From NCBI RefSeq assembly GCF_001499855.1, contig NZ_LQIK01000029.1, positions 186,001 through 250,000 on the forward strand: a DNA stretch of 64,000 nucleotides. The letters run 5' to 3'. Below are positions 35,484 to 43,889 of this stretch, one piece after another. How positions within the stretch are numbered: position 1 is the stretch's first letter; every line of letters begins with the position of its first letter. This stretch comes from Mycobacterium sp. GA-0227b (GTDB taxonomy: Bacteria; Actinomycetota; Actinomycetes; Mycobacteriales; Mycobacteriaceae). The notes below the pieces were generated by a model that worked only from the letters and a program-made list of their open reading frames with translations, was not told the DNA's origin and did no database searches. The translations under genes were made by a program, and so were the position numbers.

Positions 35484-36694
35484 TGAAAGTCGGTGCAACG
35501 ACGCGCAAAGCCGCCGCGCTGCTGTGCGTGATGCTGACCGCGACGGCGTGCGGTTTTCAGGGCCTCAACTCGCTGCCGCTGCCCGGAGCGGCCGGACGGG
35601 GCCCTGACGCTGCGATCTACCATGTCGAGATCTCCAATGTAGGTACCTTGGAGCAGAATTCACCGGTGATGGTCGATGATGTCGTTGTCGGCAGTGTCGC
35701 GAAGATGAGGGTCAAGGGGTGGCACGCCGACGTCGAGGTGTCGGTACGCCCTGAAGTGCAGATTCCCGCCAATGTGCAGGCGCGAGTGGGCCAGACCAGT
35801 CTGCTCGGGTCGATGCATGTCGCGTTGGATCCCCCGCTGGGTCAAGCCCCTCAGGGGCGGCTGCTTCCCGGCGCGACCATCCCGATGTCGCAGGCGTCGG
35901 CGTTCCCCTCGACAGAGCGAACGTTGTCGACTTTGTCGACGGTGGTCAACTCAGGCGGTCTTGGGCAGATCGGCGACATCATCCACAGCTTCAACGCGGC
36001 TTTGCGCGGGCGGGTACCCGAAGCCAGGAACTTGCTGACGCGGTTGGACAGGTTCATCGGGGTGTTCGACGACCAGCGCGCCGACGTCATCGCGTCCATC
36101 GAGGCCCTCGACCGGCTTTCCGGAGCCCTGGTCGCCCAACGGGATGTCGTACGACAGGCCCTTGACGAGATCCCGCCGGCGTTGGATGTGTTGGTTGCCC
36201 AACGCCCGCAGTTCACCACGGCATTGGACCGCTTGCGCGCGTTCAGCCAGACCACGGTGGGCGTGGTCAACGACACGCAGACCGATCTGGTCGCCACCTT
36301 GTCGAACCTCGAGCCCACTGTACGAGCGCTTGCCGACGTTGGTCCCGATATTGATACCGCGTTGGCTTTCTTGCCGGTCATGCCCTTCGGGCAGAACCTC
36401 ATCGACCGCGGAATCCGCGGTGACTACATGAACCTGTTCGCGGTTTTCGACCTGACAGTGCCCCGGCTCAAGCGCACGCTGCTCTCGGGCACGCGGTGGG
36501 GCGATCCACATGCATTGTTGGTACCGGCCCCGGGGGACCCCGGCTATGACGCGTTTTACGCCAATCCGCTGAACGCGCCGCTCGCATCTCCGCCGCCGGC
36601 ACCGGCGGCAGACCCGACCGCGCCGGAACCCGCACCGGCACCCGGCGAGCCGCCCCCAGCCGACGCCGCGGTTCCCTCCAGCGGAGGACGCTGA
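35483..36694 (+). CDS. mceE: MceE-family lipoprotein (LprK-like)
   Basis: 403 residues. A signal peptide ends in LTATAC, a lipobox with acceptable residues and Cys 23 as the lipid attachment site, as expected for MceE, the only lipoprotein of an mce operon. MCE domain NSPVMVDDVVVGSVAKM and GQTSLLGSMHVAL, helical needle part, then a Pro/Ala-rich C-terminus. ATG shares a base with the mceD stop (TGATG). Confidence 0.93.
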   Translation: MKVGATTRKAAALLCVMLTATACGFQGLNSLPLPGAAGRGPDAAIYHVEISNVGTLEQNSPVMVDDVVVGSVAKMRVKGWHADVEVSVRPEVQIPANVQARVGQTSLLGSMHVALDPPLGQAPQGRLLPGATIPMSQASAFPSTERTLSTLSTVVNSGGLGQIGDIIHSFNAALRGRVPEARNLLTRLDRFIGVFDDQRADVIASIEALDRLSGALVAQRDVVRQALDEIPPALDVLVAQRPQFTTALDRLRAFSQTTVGVVNDTQTDLVATLSNLEPTVRALADVGPDIDTALAFLPVMPFGQNLIDRGIRGDYMNLFAVFDLTVPRLKRTLLSGTRWGDPHALLVPAPGDPGYDAFYANPLNAPLASPPPAPAADPTAPEPAPAPGEPPPADAAVPSSGGR

Positions 36695-38292
36695 TGCTGA
36701 CACGTCTTGTACGCGCACAGTTGGTCATCTTCACGATCGCGTCGGTGGTGGGTGTGGCGATGATGGTGGTGACGTATCTGCAGGCCCCAACTCTGCTCGG
36801 AATCGGGCGCATCAGCGTCACCGTCGAATTGCCGCGCGGCGGAGGTCTTTACCGGCTTGCCAACGTGACGTACCGAGGTGTGCAGGTCGGCAAGGTCACA
36901 AACGTGGAACTGACGGCGACAGGTGCTCGGGCGACGCTGTCGCTACAGACGTCTCCCAAGATCCCCAGCGATCTCGTCGCAGCGGTCCGGAGCGTTTCGG
37001 CGATCGGGGAGCAGTATGTCGACCTCAAACCGCGCAGCGCTTCACCACCGTACCTGCACGACGGCTCGATCATCTCGGTGAGCGACACCGAAGTTCCGCA
37101 GCCCGTCGGACCCATGCTCGACAGCGCGAGTGCCCTGCTCGCCAGCATTCCACAGGACAAGATCGCCGTCCTGCTCGACGAATCAGCCAAGGGCCTCAAC
37201 GACGCGGGCTTCGACCTAGGGTCACTCGTGGACTCCTCGGCGACGATCGCAGCCGACAGTCGCGGTGTTGCCGGTCAGCTTCGCAGCCTGATCGACGACA
37301 GCCGACCACTTCTTGAAGGTCAGGTCGAATCGCAACAGGACACCCGCACCTGGACGCACAGCCTGGCCAACGTCACCGAACAGCTCGTGAAGAACGACCC
37401 GCAGATTCGCACCATACTGGAGTCGACACCGAGTGCGCTGCAGGAAGTTTCGCAGCTATTGGACAGTGTCAGACCAACTCTGCCGGTACTACTGGCGAAC
37501 CTGTCCAGCCTCGGCCAGGTCGGGGTCACCTACCTGCCTTCACTGGAACAGCTGCTGGTATTGGTGCCGCCGTTCTTCGCCGATCTGCAGGCCATCGCTC
37601 CCCACAACAATGCGACGGGCCTCCCGCTGGGCAACTTTCGAATCCAGATGAGCGATCCGCCGTCGTGCACGGTGGGGTTCCTGCCGCCGTCGCAATGGCG
37701 TTCACCGGCAGACACCACCACCGTCGACACCCCGGAGGGGTTGTACTGCAAGCTTCCGCAAGACTCACCCATCCTGGTGCGCGGCGCGAGAAATCTACCC
37801 TGCATGGCGCATCCGGGAAAGCGCGCGCCGACAGTGGAGATCTGCGATAGCGACAAGCCCTACGAACCGCTGGCGATGCGGCAGCATGCGCTCGGCCCGG
37901 CTCCCATGGATCCGAACCTCATCGCCCAGGGTGTACCACCGGATGACCGCGTTGACCTGGACGCCCACATCTACGCACCCGTCGAGGGCACCCCAATGGC
38001 GCCGGGAGCCCCGCCGGCGCCGGGAGCTCCGCCGCCGCCCGCCTCCGGAGCGCCGGCGCCACCCGCTGCTCCGCCCGTCGCAGGCGGTGGCGGCGCCGTG
38101 CCCGCAGCACCGAGTTCCTCGTCAAGCGGACATCTTTCACCGCTGCCGGTCGCGGTCGCCACTTATGATCCCCGCACTGGTCGCTACATGGCGCCGGACG
38201 GGACCATGCACCAGCAGTCGAGCTTGGTGACGGCGCACACGCCGACCAGCTGGAAGGACCTCGTGATGGCGCCGCCTGCGGTATCACCATGA
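36694..38292 (+). CDS. mceF: MceF-family protein
   Basis: 532 residues, the longest Mce subunit here. Membrane helix at 8-28, MCE domain RLANVTYRGVQVGKVTNVEL and VSAIGEQYVDLKP, helical part to about 300, a Cys-containing segment (SCTVGF, LYCKLP, PCMAHPG, EICDSD) typical of MceF, then a Pro/Gly/Ala-rich stretch at about 430-475 and a short conserved end. TGATG overlap with mceE and ATGA overlap with the next gene. Confidence 0.93.
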   Translation: MLTRLVRAQLVIFTIASVVGVAMMVVTYLQAPTLLGIGRISVTVELPRGGGLYRLANVTYRGVQVGKVTNVELTATGARATLSLQTSPKIPSDLVAAVRSVSAIGEQYVDLKPRSASPPYLHDGSIISVSDTEVPQPVGPMLDSASALLASIPQDKIAVLLDESAKGLNDAGFDLGSLVDSSATIAADSRGVAGQLRSLIDDSRPLLEGQVESQQDTRTWTHSLANVTEQLVKNDPQIRTILESTPSALQEVSQLLDSVRPTLPVLLANLSSLGQVGVTYLPSLEQLLVLVPPFFADLQAIAPHNNATGLPLGNFRIQMSDPPSCTVGFLPPSQWRSPADTTTVDTPEGLYCKLPQDSPILVRGARNLPCMAHPGKRAPTVEICDSDKPYEPLAMRQHALGPAPMDPNLIAQGVPPDDRVDLDAHIYAPVEGTPMAPGAPPAPGAPPPPASGAPAPPAAPPVAGGGGAVPAAPSSSSSGHLSPLPVAVATYDPRTGRYMAPDGTMHQQSSLVTAHTPTSWKDLVMAPPAVSP

Positions 38293-38777
38293 GCCTCAGG
38301 AGGATTCAAGCCGTGACGGTCGTGCTGATCGCGACCGTCGCAGGCAACGTGGCGACTCCGCCGGTATCGGCTTCTGTGAACCCGGCACTCAACGGAACTT
38401 ATATCGCAACATCCGACGGTTTCTGGGCCAAGAGCAATGAGACCCGTAGGGCCGAAGCGACTGTGGTGAGTACCTGGACAATCGCCTCGTCGTGTACCGG
38501 CGCATACGACTGCACAGGAACAGTCACCTCCGACCACGGGTGGTCGGCCGAGATCGTCTACATCAGCCGAATGTGGTTCGTGACTCGCGTTCTCGACAAC
38601 TGGGTACGATGCCCCGACGGCACCACGCCGCCTGGCAAACAGATCTTCAAGTTCTACGAAGACCCCAATTCCTCAGGGAAGTACGTCGGTTGGGACACCG
38701 CTACCGGGCCCAGCGGCGCCTGCGGCGTCAACCGTCCGCTCTTCATCGAGATGCCGTTCACCCTCGTTCCGAACTAA
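38289..38777 (+). CDS. Mce-associated secreted protein
   Basis: 162 residues with a Sec signal peptide (AVTVVLIATVAGNVATPPVSA, longer than shown) and probable cleavage near residue 28. The mature part is small, beta-rich and has four cysteines (SSCTG, YDCTG, RCPDG, ACGV) that could form two disulfides. Its ATG overlaps the mceF stop by 4 bp, so it is the last gene of the operon. Mce operons often end with such accessory envelope proteins; the specific role is unknown. Confidence 0.75.
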   Translation: MSLRRIQAVTVVLIATVAGNVATPPVSASVNPALNGTYIATSDGFWAKSNETRRAEATVVSTWTIASSCTGAYDCTGTVTSDHGWSAEIVYISRMWFVTRVLDNWVRCPDGTTPPGKQIFKFYEDPNSSGKYVGWDTATGPSGACGVNRPLFIEMPFTLVPN

Positions 38778-38802
38778 CGGGCGCGTCCCGCGAGGAGAGT
38801 GG

Positions 38803-39270
38803 TCAGCCGACCATCGCGGCTATGGTGTCGACCACACAGGCGGGTCGGTCCGATCCTTCGACCTCCACGGTCACCCGCACCGTGGCCCTGGCGCCCTTGT
38901 CGGTGCGCTCCACCTCGATAAGCTCAGCACCTGCGCGGATGCGTGAGTCGACCGGAACGGGCGCCGGGAACCGCAGCTTGTCGACACCGTAGTTCACCTG
39001 CATCGACAAGCCCGTCACCTTGTAGATCTGTTGCACGAGAATGGGCACGAGCGACAGCGTGAGATAGCCGTGGGCGATTGTTTTGCCGTAGGGCCCTTTT
39101 GCGGCCTTCTCAGCATCGACGTGGATCCACTGGTGATCGCCCGTCGCCTCGGCGAACAGGTCGATTTCCTTCTGGGTGACCTGGTGCCATCCGCTGTAGC
39201 CCAGGTGCTCGCCGACGTGCGTCGCGAATCCCGCGACGCCCTGGTACTCCTTCGGCAGCGTCTGCGTCAT
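38803..39270 (-). CDS. MaoC-like (R)-enoyl-CoA hydratase
   Basis: 155-residue single hot-dog protein with an intact hydratase motif, FAEATGDHQWIHVDAEKA (Asp and His), and the substrate-side segment GPYGKTIAHGYLTLSLVP. It hydrates a trans-2-enoyl-CoA. ATG 39270 overlaps the amidohydrolase stop by 4 bp; upstream in-frame codons belong to a shadow frame of that gene. It ends 25 bp from the convergent mce operon. Confidence 0.92.
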   Translation of the reverse strand: MTQTLPKEYQGVAGFATHVGEHLGYSGWHQVTQKEIDLFAEATGDHQWIHVDAEKAAKGPYGKTIAHGYLTLSLVPILVQQIYKVTGLSMQVNYGVDKLRFPAPVPVDSRIRAGAELIEVERTDKGARATVRVTVEVEGSDRPACVVDTIAAMVG

Positions 39271-40463
39271 GCCGGAACCCTGTTGAGTCCTAACTGCTCG
39301 ATCGCGTTGCCGCCCATGATCTTCGCCTTCGTGGAGTCGGACAGGCCCTCGAGCCGGTCGACGAAGCTCAGCGGGTCGCCGATGCCCTCGGGGTGGGGGA
39401 AGTCCGAGCCGAACATCACGTGGTCCTCGCCCATGATGTCGATGATGCCCTGGATGTCGTCCTCGAGGAACGGGTGGATGTAGACGTTGCGCTTGAAGAT
39501 CTCGACGGGGTGCTCGTCGAACTCCTTGGGCATGGTCCGGTAGGCCTTGTCCAACAGCCGCAGCAGGTTTCGCACCCAGCCGCTGCCGTTCTCCACCACG
39601 AGGATCTTGAGATCGGGGAAGCGGGAGAGTGCACCGTGGCAGATCAGGGCGGCCAGCGTGTCCTCCATCGCCCGGAAGCCCATCACCACCTCGCGCAGCG
39701 CGCTGGGCTTGAACGACAGGTACTCGTCGCCGCCCTCCCACTCCATGAGGTGCTTCTGGTAACCGCTGTCGGCGGCGTGGAACGTCACGGGGATGCCGGC
39801 GTCGACGACCTCCTGCCAAAACGGATCGAACTCCGGCAGGCCCATCGAGCGCGAGCCGCCGAACCGACTCGGCACGGGGGCGGGGCGGACCAGGAACGTC
39901 TTCATGCCGCGCTCGAGGCACCAGCGGAACTCCTTGATGGCCTCGTCGACCAGCGGCAGACAGATCACCGGCGTGGCGAAGATGCGGTCCTGGTAGTTGA
40001 ACGTCCAGTGCTCGTGCATCCACTCGTTGAGCGCGTGGATGATGGCGTGGGTGAGGACCACGTCGTCGGTGGTGCGCTCCTCGATCAGACTGGCGAGCGT
40101 CGGATACATGACGCACTGGTCGATGCCGAGCTCGTCCATCAGTTCCAGCCGGGGCGCCGGACTCTGGAAGGCGGGGATGACGTCCATCGGCTCACCGACG
40201 AACTCGCGGAAGTTCAGCCCCTCGGGGTTGTTGCCGAGGAAGTAGTCCTCGGCGCTGCCCGGCCGGGCGACCCGCTCGAACGTCGGGTTCGGGATCATAT
40301 GGCTGATGTGGTCCTTGACGACCAGCTTCGGCCTGCCGTTCACCTCCACGTAGCCGACCTTGCCCCGGTGCTGCTTGGGCAGGTACTTCGTGAGGGCGTC
40401 CGTCGTCTCGTACATGTGGTTGTCGATGTCGAAGACCGGGTACGGCAAGGACCGGGTGGACAT
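39267..40463 (-). CDS. amidohydrolase (PF04909-type), paralogue 1
   Basis: 398 residues, TIM-barrel metal-dependent hydrolase of the ACMSD/decarboxylase-like group. Metal-site candidates: DIDNH near the N-terminus, VTFHAADSG, and MFGSDFPHPEG. ATG 40463 follows GAGGAGG at a spacing of 8; an earlier in-frame start at 40529 would run through the operator. Such mycobacterial proteins lack a defined reaction; hydrolytic C-C or ring cleavage and decarboxylation are possible. Coupled to the MaoC gene. Confidence 0.9.
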   Translation of the reverse strand: MSTRSLPYPVFDIDNHMYETTDALTKYLPKQHRGKVGYVEVNGRPKLVVKDHISHMIPNPTFERVARPGSAEDYFLGNNPEGLNFREFVGEPMDVIPAFQSPAPRLELMDELGIDQCVMYPTLASLIEERTTDDVVLTHAIIHALNEWMHEHWTFNYQDRIFATPVICLPLVDEAIKEFRWCLERGMKTFLVRPAPVPSRFGGSRSMGLPEFDPFWQEVVDAGIPVTFHAADSGYQKHLMEWEGGDEYLSFKPSALREVVMGFRAMEDTLAALICHGALSRFPDLKILVVENGSGWVRNLLRLLDKAYRTMPKEFDEHPVEIFKRNVYIHPFLEDDIQGIIDIMGEDHVMFGSDFPHPEGIGDPLSFVDRLEGLSDSTKAKIMGGNAIEQLGLNRVPA

Positions 40464-40509
40464 GGAGCCGACCTCCTCAGCGCAGCGAATATGACCGTTT
40501 GCGGTTTGT

Positions 40510-40524
40510 GAGAATGACGTTATC
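40510..40524. promoter_or_regulatory. variant GAGAAT operator with 3-bp spacer
   Basis: GAGAAT-GAC-GTTATC, embedded in the larger symmetry GTGAGAATG-A-CGTTATCAC (40508-40526). It lies 47 bp upstream of the amidohydrolase start at 40463. Confidence 0.5.
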
Positions 40525-40547
40525 ACCAAGCTCGGGCAACATCCATA

Positions 40548-41189
40548 TCAGGGTTGGGCGCCGGCGAGCCCTTTCCAGGCTTTGACCACCTCGTCGGTCG
40601 TGGTCACTGTCGCAAGCAGGGCCAACGTGTTGTCGATGACAGACTCCGCGTACTCGCGTGGATAGCCGGCCACCGCATCGCGGGGCAGCACGAACTGATA
40701 GCTGCGATTGACGGCATCCATCACGAAGTTCGTAATGGCGATGTTGACCGAAACACCCACTCCCACAATCGTGCTGATGGTCAGGTTGCGCAGCACCGAG
40801 TCGAGGTCGGTGCCGGTCATGGGGCCGACGCCGTGCAGGCGGGTCAGGACGATGTCGCTGGGGGCCTGGCCGAGTTCGGGCAGCAGGGATGCGCCGGGAC
40901 TCCCGGGCGTCAAGTCGGCGGCGAAGGACTTGCCCGCCATGAACAGCCGGGCGTTGGTGTTCGAGCCGCGGTTGTCGGGGCGCTTCTCGATGAGGCAGTG
41001 CACCACCGTGACGCCGGCCGCGCGGGCGGCGTCGAGCAGGGTGGCGATATTCGGAATCGCCTCTCGGCGCGCCTCTTCTGCGAGCATCGGCAGGCCGGCT
41101 TGCGGGCCGATCACGCCGCCCTGGCACTCCTGGGTGACCAGCGCGGTGGTGGCGGGGTTGAGAAGGTCGAGCAGGCGTGGTTGCGGCAT
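40548..41189 (-). CDS. isochorismatase-fold protein lacking the catalytic Cys
   Basis: 213 residues of the cysteine-hydrolase/isochorismatase fold. The usual triad is Asp, Lys, Cys. Here Lys is kept (CLIEKRPDN), but the Asp place is in TALVTQECQGG with Glu/Gln, and the Cys place reads GVGVSVNIAITNF with Asn. It may be a Cys-independent isochorismatase-like enzyme, as EntB and PhzD, or a binding protein. ATG 41189 has no SD and is directly preceded by an operator containing a possible -10 (TAACGT), so the message is probably leaderless. Confidence 0.85.
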   Translation of the reverse strand: MPQPRLLDLLNPATTALVTQECQGGVIGPQAGLPMLAEEARREAIPNIATLLDAARAAGVTVVHCLIEKRPDNRGSNTNARLFMAGKSFAADLTPGSPGASLLPELGQAPSDIVLTRLHGVGPMTGTDLDSVLRNLTISTIVGVGVSVNIAITNFVMDAVNRSYQFVLPRDAVAGYPREYAESVIDNTLALLATVTTTDEVVKAWKGLAGAQP

Positions 41190-41205
41190 GAGAACACACG
41201 TTATC
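41190..41205. promoter_or_regulatory. GAGAAT-type operator abutting a start codon
   Basis: GAGAACACACGTTATC, a symmetric variant, begins one base before ATG 41189 (minus strand) and lies 34 bp before ATG 41240 (plus strand). On the minus strand it contains TAACGT, a -10-like hexamer 8 nt before the ATG, so a bound repressor would cover the promoter core. Confidence 0.6.
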
Positions 41206-41239
41206 GTGTATCGGCAACTTATGTTTACACGGAGGCCAA

Positions 41240-41677
41240 ATGGACAGCTGGGAGCTCGAAGTCCGAGAGTCGGTTCGGCAGACGCTATCCGACTACACCG
41301 CTGCCACCGATCGGTTTGATCTCCACGCGCTGGCGAAGTGCTTCGCCGCCGACGGCGTCCTGGAGTTCAGTGGCGGTGCCGAACCGCTGACGGGCCCAGC
41401 CGCGATCGAAAGGGGCCTCGGTGCCGCGATGGCCAGGGGGTCCGACACCGCCCGCCCGGCTCCGTCTTACGTCCGCCACCACGTGTCGAGCATCCGTTTC
41501 GGGCACGTTGCCCGCGACCGTGTCGAAGTCAGCAGCTATTTCGCTGTGCACACCGACATCGGACTCGACCACTGGGGCCGCTATCGCGACGCCCTGGTGC
41601 CCATCGACGGCCGTTGGCTGTTCGCGCATCGGCGCATCGGTGTCGACGGGTTCGCCGCCGACTCCCTCATGAGATGA
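41240..41677 (+). CDS. SnoaL/NTF2-like protein
   Basis: 145 residues, ATG with GGAGG 4 nt upstream. Cone-shaped alpha+beta pattern: VRQTLSDYTAATDRFDLHAL helix, FAADGVLEF strand, then RYRDALVPIDGRWLFAHRRI at the end. Likely a small isomerase/hydratase or binding protein of the aromatic-degradation or polyketide SnoaL type. Divergent from the isochorismatase-like gene with a shared operator; its end overlaps the LLM gene by 11 bp. Confidence 0.82.
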   Translation: MDSWELEVRESVRQTLSDYTAATDRFDLHALAKCFAADGVLEFSGGAEPLTGPAAIERGLGAAMARGSDTARPAPSYVRHHVSSIRFGHVARDRVEVSSYFAVHTDIGLDHWGRYRDALVPIDGRWLFAHRRIGVDGFAADSLMR

Positions 41678-42566
41678 ACTCCTCGGCGAAAGCACGCGCG
41701 CGATCAATGACTTCGGACCGGTTGCCGCCGTCGGGGGCTATTGTCAGCCACGTCACGCCCATAGCTTCCAGCTTCGCGATCGTGGCGTGCCGTTCGTCGG
41801 TGGACCTGCTGTCATCGAGCAGGTTGCCGACGGAGAAACAGATGTCCAACGGTTCCGTGCGGCCGATCTCGGCCGCGTATTTCTTGGCCCATGCGATCGC
41901 GGACTCCAGTTCCTCGAGCGTGGAGATCTCCGCGGTTCGTGACGCCGCGGCGTAGCCGAACGTGTTGAACGGCGCCCAGCCCTGGGCACGCGACGCCGCG
42001 CGCCGCACCGCGGGCTTGCTGTTTCCGCCGACCCACACCGGCAGGGGAGTCGCAGGCAGTGGCCGCATCCGGACCCCGCGCGCGTTGAACGACGTGCCCT
42101 CGTAAGCGACGTCCTCTCCGGTCAGCACCTTGCTCAGCACGTCGAGCGCCTCGTCGAGCAGCGCGCCGCGGGTATCGAAATCGACTCCCAACGCTCTGAA
42201 TTCGGGCTTCAAGTAGCCAGCGGCAGTACCGAGAATGAGCCTGCCACCGGACAGGACGGCGAGGCTCTGTATCGACTTCGCACCCAGGAAGGGGTTGCGA
42301 TAGGCGGCGATATATACGTTGGTCAACAACTTCACGTCGGTGGTGGCCGCTGCCGCGAACGACAACGCGACAAACGGGTCGAGGGCATGATGTCCGCCGT
42401 GGTCGAGCCACTTCGCGTCTGGCGCCGGGTGGTCGGTGACGTGCACAGCGGCGAATCCGGTGGCCTCGGCGGCGCGGGCGATCTCCGCTATCGCTGTGGC
42501 GGAGACGAACTCGTCTACGGCCTCAACCCGCTGGGTGGGTAGTTCGAGTGAGAACGAAACGGTCAC
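41667..42566 (-). CDS. LLM-class (probably F420-dependent) oxidoreductase
   Basis: 299 residues of the luciferase-like TIM-barrel family; the mycobacterial branch generally uses coenzyme F420. Typical segments: FAAVHVTDHPAPDAKWL, LTNVYIAAYRNPFLGAKSIQ, LSGGRLILGTAAGYLKPEF and LPVWVGGNSKPAVRRAA. It transfers hydride to or from an alcohol/ketone or alkene. It follows the acyl-CoA dehydrogenase gene by 10 bp on the minus strand, so they share a message. Confidence 0.92.
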   Translation of the reverse strand: MTVSFSLELPTQRVEAVDEFVSATAIAEIARAAEATGFAAVHVTDHPAPDAKWLDHGGHHALDPFVALSFAAAATTDVKLLTNVYIAAYRNPFLGAKSIQSLAVLSGGRLILGTAAGYLKPEFRALGVDFDTRGALLDEALDVLSKVLTGEDVAYEGTSFNARGVRMRPLPATPLPVWVGGNSKPAVRRAASRAQGWAPFNTFGYAAASRTAEISTLEELESAIAWAKKYAAEIGRTEPLDICFSVGNLLDDSRSTDERHATIAKLEAMGVTWLTIAPDGGNRSEVIDRARAFAEEFIS

Positions 42567-42576
42567 GGTTGTCCTT

Positions 42577-43686
42577 TCAGGTGCTGACGAGGGTCGCCAG
42601 GCGCTGGGCGTGATAGTCGGGAGTGCCGAAAATCAACTGGGTGGCCTTCGCGCGACGGACGTAGAGGTGGGCGTCGTGCTCCCAGGTGAATCCGATGCCG
42701 CCGTGGATGCGCATGTTGTCCAGCGCAACCTGCAGGAACGCCTCCGAGCACACCATCTTGGCCACCGAGGCCGCCACGGCCTGCTCCGCGCCGTCGGGCA
42801 GACCGGCGGCATGCCGTACGGCGGATCGAGCGCCCTCCACCAGGACCAGCATGTCCGCGCAGCGGTGTTTGACGGCTTGGAAGCTGCCGATGGCGCGGCC
42901 GAACTGGATCCGTTCCTTCGCGTAGTTCACCGCCATGTCGAGGCATCGCTGCGCGGCCCCGAGCTGTTCGGCGACGAGCGCAATGACGGCATCGCGATAT
43001 GCCCGCTCCAGTCCGGCCGCGGCGCCACCGTCGGCGCCGATCAGCCTGGCGGTCACGCCGTCGAAGCTCAGCCTGGCGACCTTGCGCGTACGGTCGAGTG
43101 TCGCCAGCGGCTCGCGGCCTAGCCCGTCGGCGTCCGCATCGACCGCGAACAGCGACGTGCCGGCCTCCGTGTTCGCCACGGCGAGAATCAGTTTCGCGGT
43201 GTGTCCATCAATCACGCGATCGGCGCCACCGTCGAGTCGATAGCCGGTGCCGTCTCTACGCGCGGTCAGTGTCACCGCGTCGGGGTCCCAGGCGTCGAGG
43301 GTGCCGTTGAAGATCACGGTGGCGGTACTCGCACCGCCGACGAGCGCGGGCAAGTACTCGCGCATCGCGGCGGCGTCGCCGCTGCCGAGCAGTGTCGGGA
43401 TCGCCAGGGCGACCGTGGCGAAGAACGGTGAACACAGCAGCGTCGCGCCCATCTCCTCGAAGACGACCGCCAACTCCGGCAGACCCGCGCCGGCGCCCTC
43501 GAACTGTTCGGGCACGGCGATCGCGGCCAGGCCGAGGTCAACGGACAGCGCGCGCCAGATTTGGTCGTCATACCCCCCCGGAGAATCCATCGCGGAGCGC
43601 ACGGCGCTGATCGGAGACCGGGCGGCGAGGAAATCCCGGGCGACGTCACGCAGGTCGCCGTGATCGACCGCCTCAGCCGCGGACAC
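42577..43686 (-). CDS. acyl-CoA dehydrogenase
   Basis: 369 residues, FAD-dependent. N-terminal helices, a central part without the usual SEPGAGSD loop, and the C-terminal domain ERIQFGRAIGSFQAVKHRCA and RIHGGIGFTWEHDAHLYVRR. This resembles the smaller subunit of heteromeric steroid-type dehydrogenases. The start is uncertain: GTG 43686 (a GGGGGCGGAC precedes it) is preferred over GTG 43743, whose extra 19 residues are Trp/His/Cys-rich and unlike the family. Co-transcribed with the LLM oxidoreductase. Confidence 0.88.
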   Translation of the reverse strand: MSAAEAVDHGDLRDVARDFLAARSPISAVRSAMDSPGGYDDQIWRALSVDLGLAAIAVPEQFEGAGAGLPELAVVFEEMGATLLCSPFFATVALAIPTLLGSGDAAAMREYLPALVGGASTATVIFNGTLDAWDPDAVTLTARRDGTGYRLDGGADRVIDGHTAKLILAVANTEAGTSLFAVDADADGLGREPLATLDRTRKVARLSFDGVTARLIGADGGAAAGLERAYRDAVIALVAEQLGAAQRCLDMAVNYAKERIQFGRAIGSFQAVKHRCADMLVLVEGARSAVRHAAGLPDGAEQAVAASVAKMVCSEAFLQVALDNMRIHGGIGFTWEHDAHLYVRRAKATQLIFGTPDYHAQRLATLVST

Positions 43687-43855
43687 GAAGTCCGCCCCCG
43701 TCGCATGCCATGAATACCATTGGTGCAGACATGTTTTCCTCACGCACGGGCGCGGCGTCCCCTTTCAGAGGTGACCGGTCCGACAGCGATCGCATGCAAT
43801 CGAGATAACCTGGGATAGGCATTACCGATGAAGGATAGTATCTTTTCCTGAAAGA

Positions 43856-43871
43856 GAGAATATTCATTCTC
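43856..43871. promoter_or_regulatory. GAGAAT-type operator, perfect palindrome
   Basis: GAGAATATTCATTCTC, perfect 6-bp arms, 18 bp before GTG 43890 and directly next to its SD AGAGGAG (43876-43882). The same 203-bp spacer holds GATAGTATC and other short symmetric pieces further from the start. Confidence 0.7.
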
Positions 43872-43889
43872 GCACAGAGGAGCGGCCCG

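Noticed and set aside
37990..38110. Repetitive CCGGGAGCC/CCGCC units suggestive of a tandem repeat or CRISPR
   Set aside because: They encode the Pro/Ala/Gly-rich tail of MceF; no regular repeat-spacer structure.
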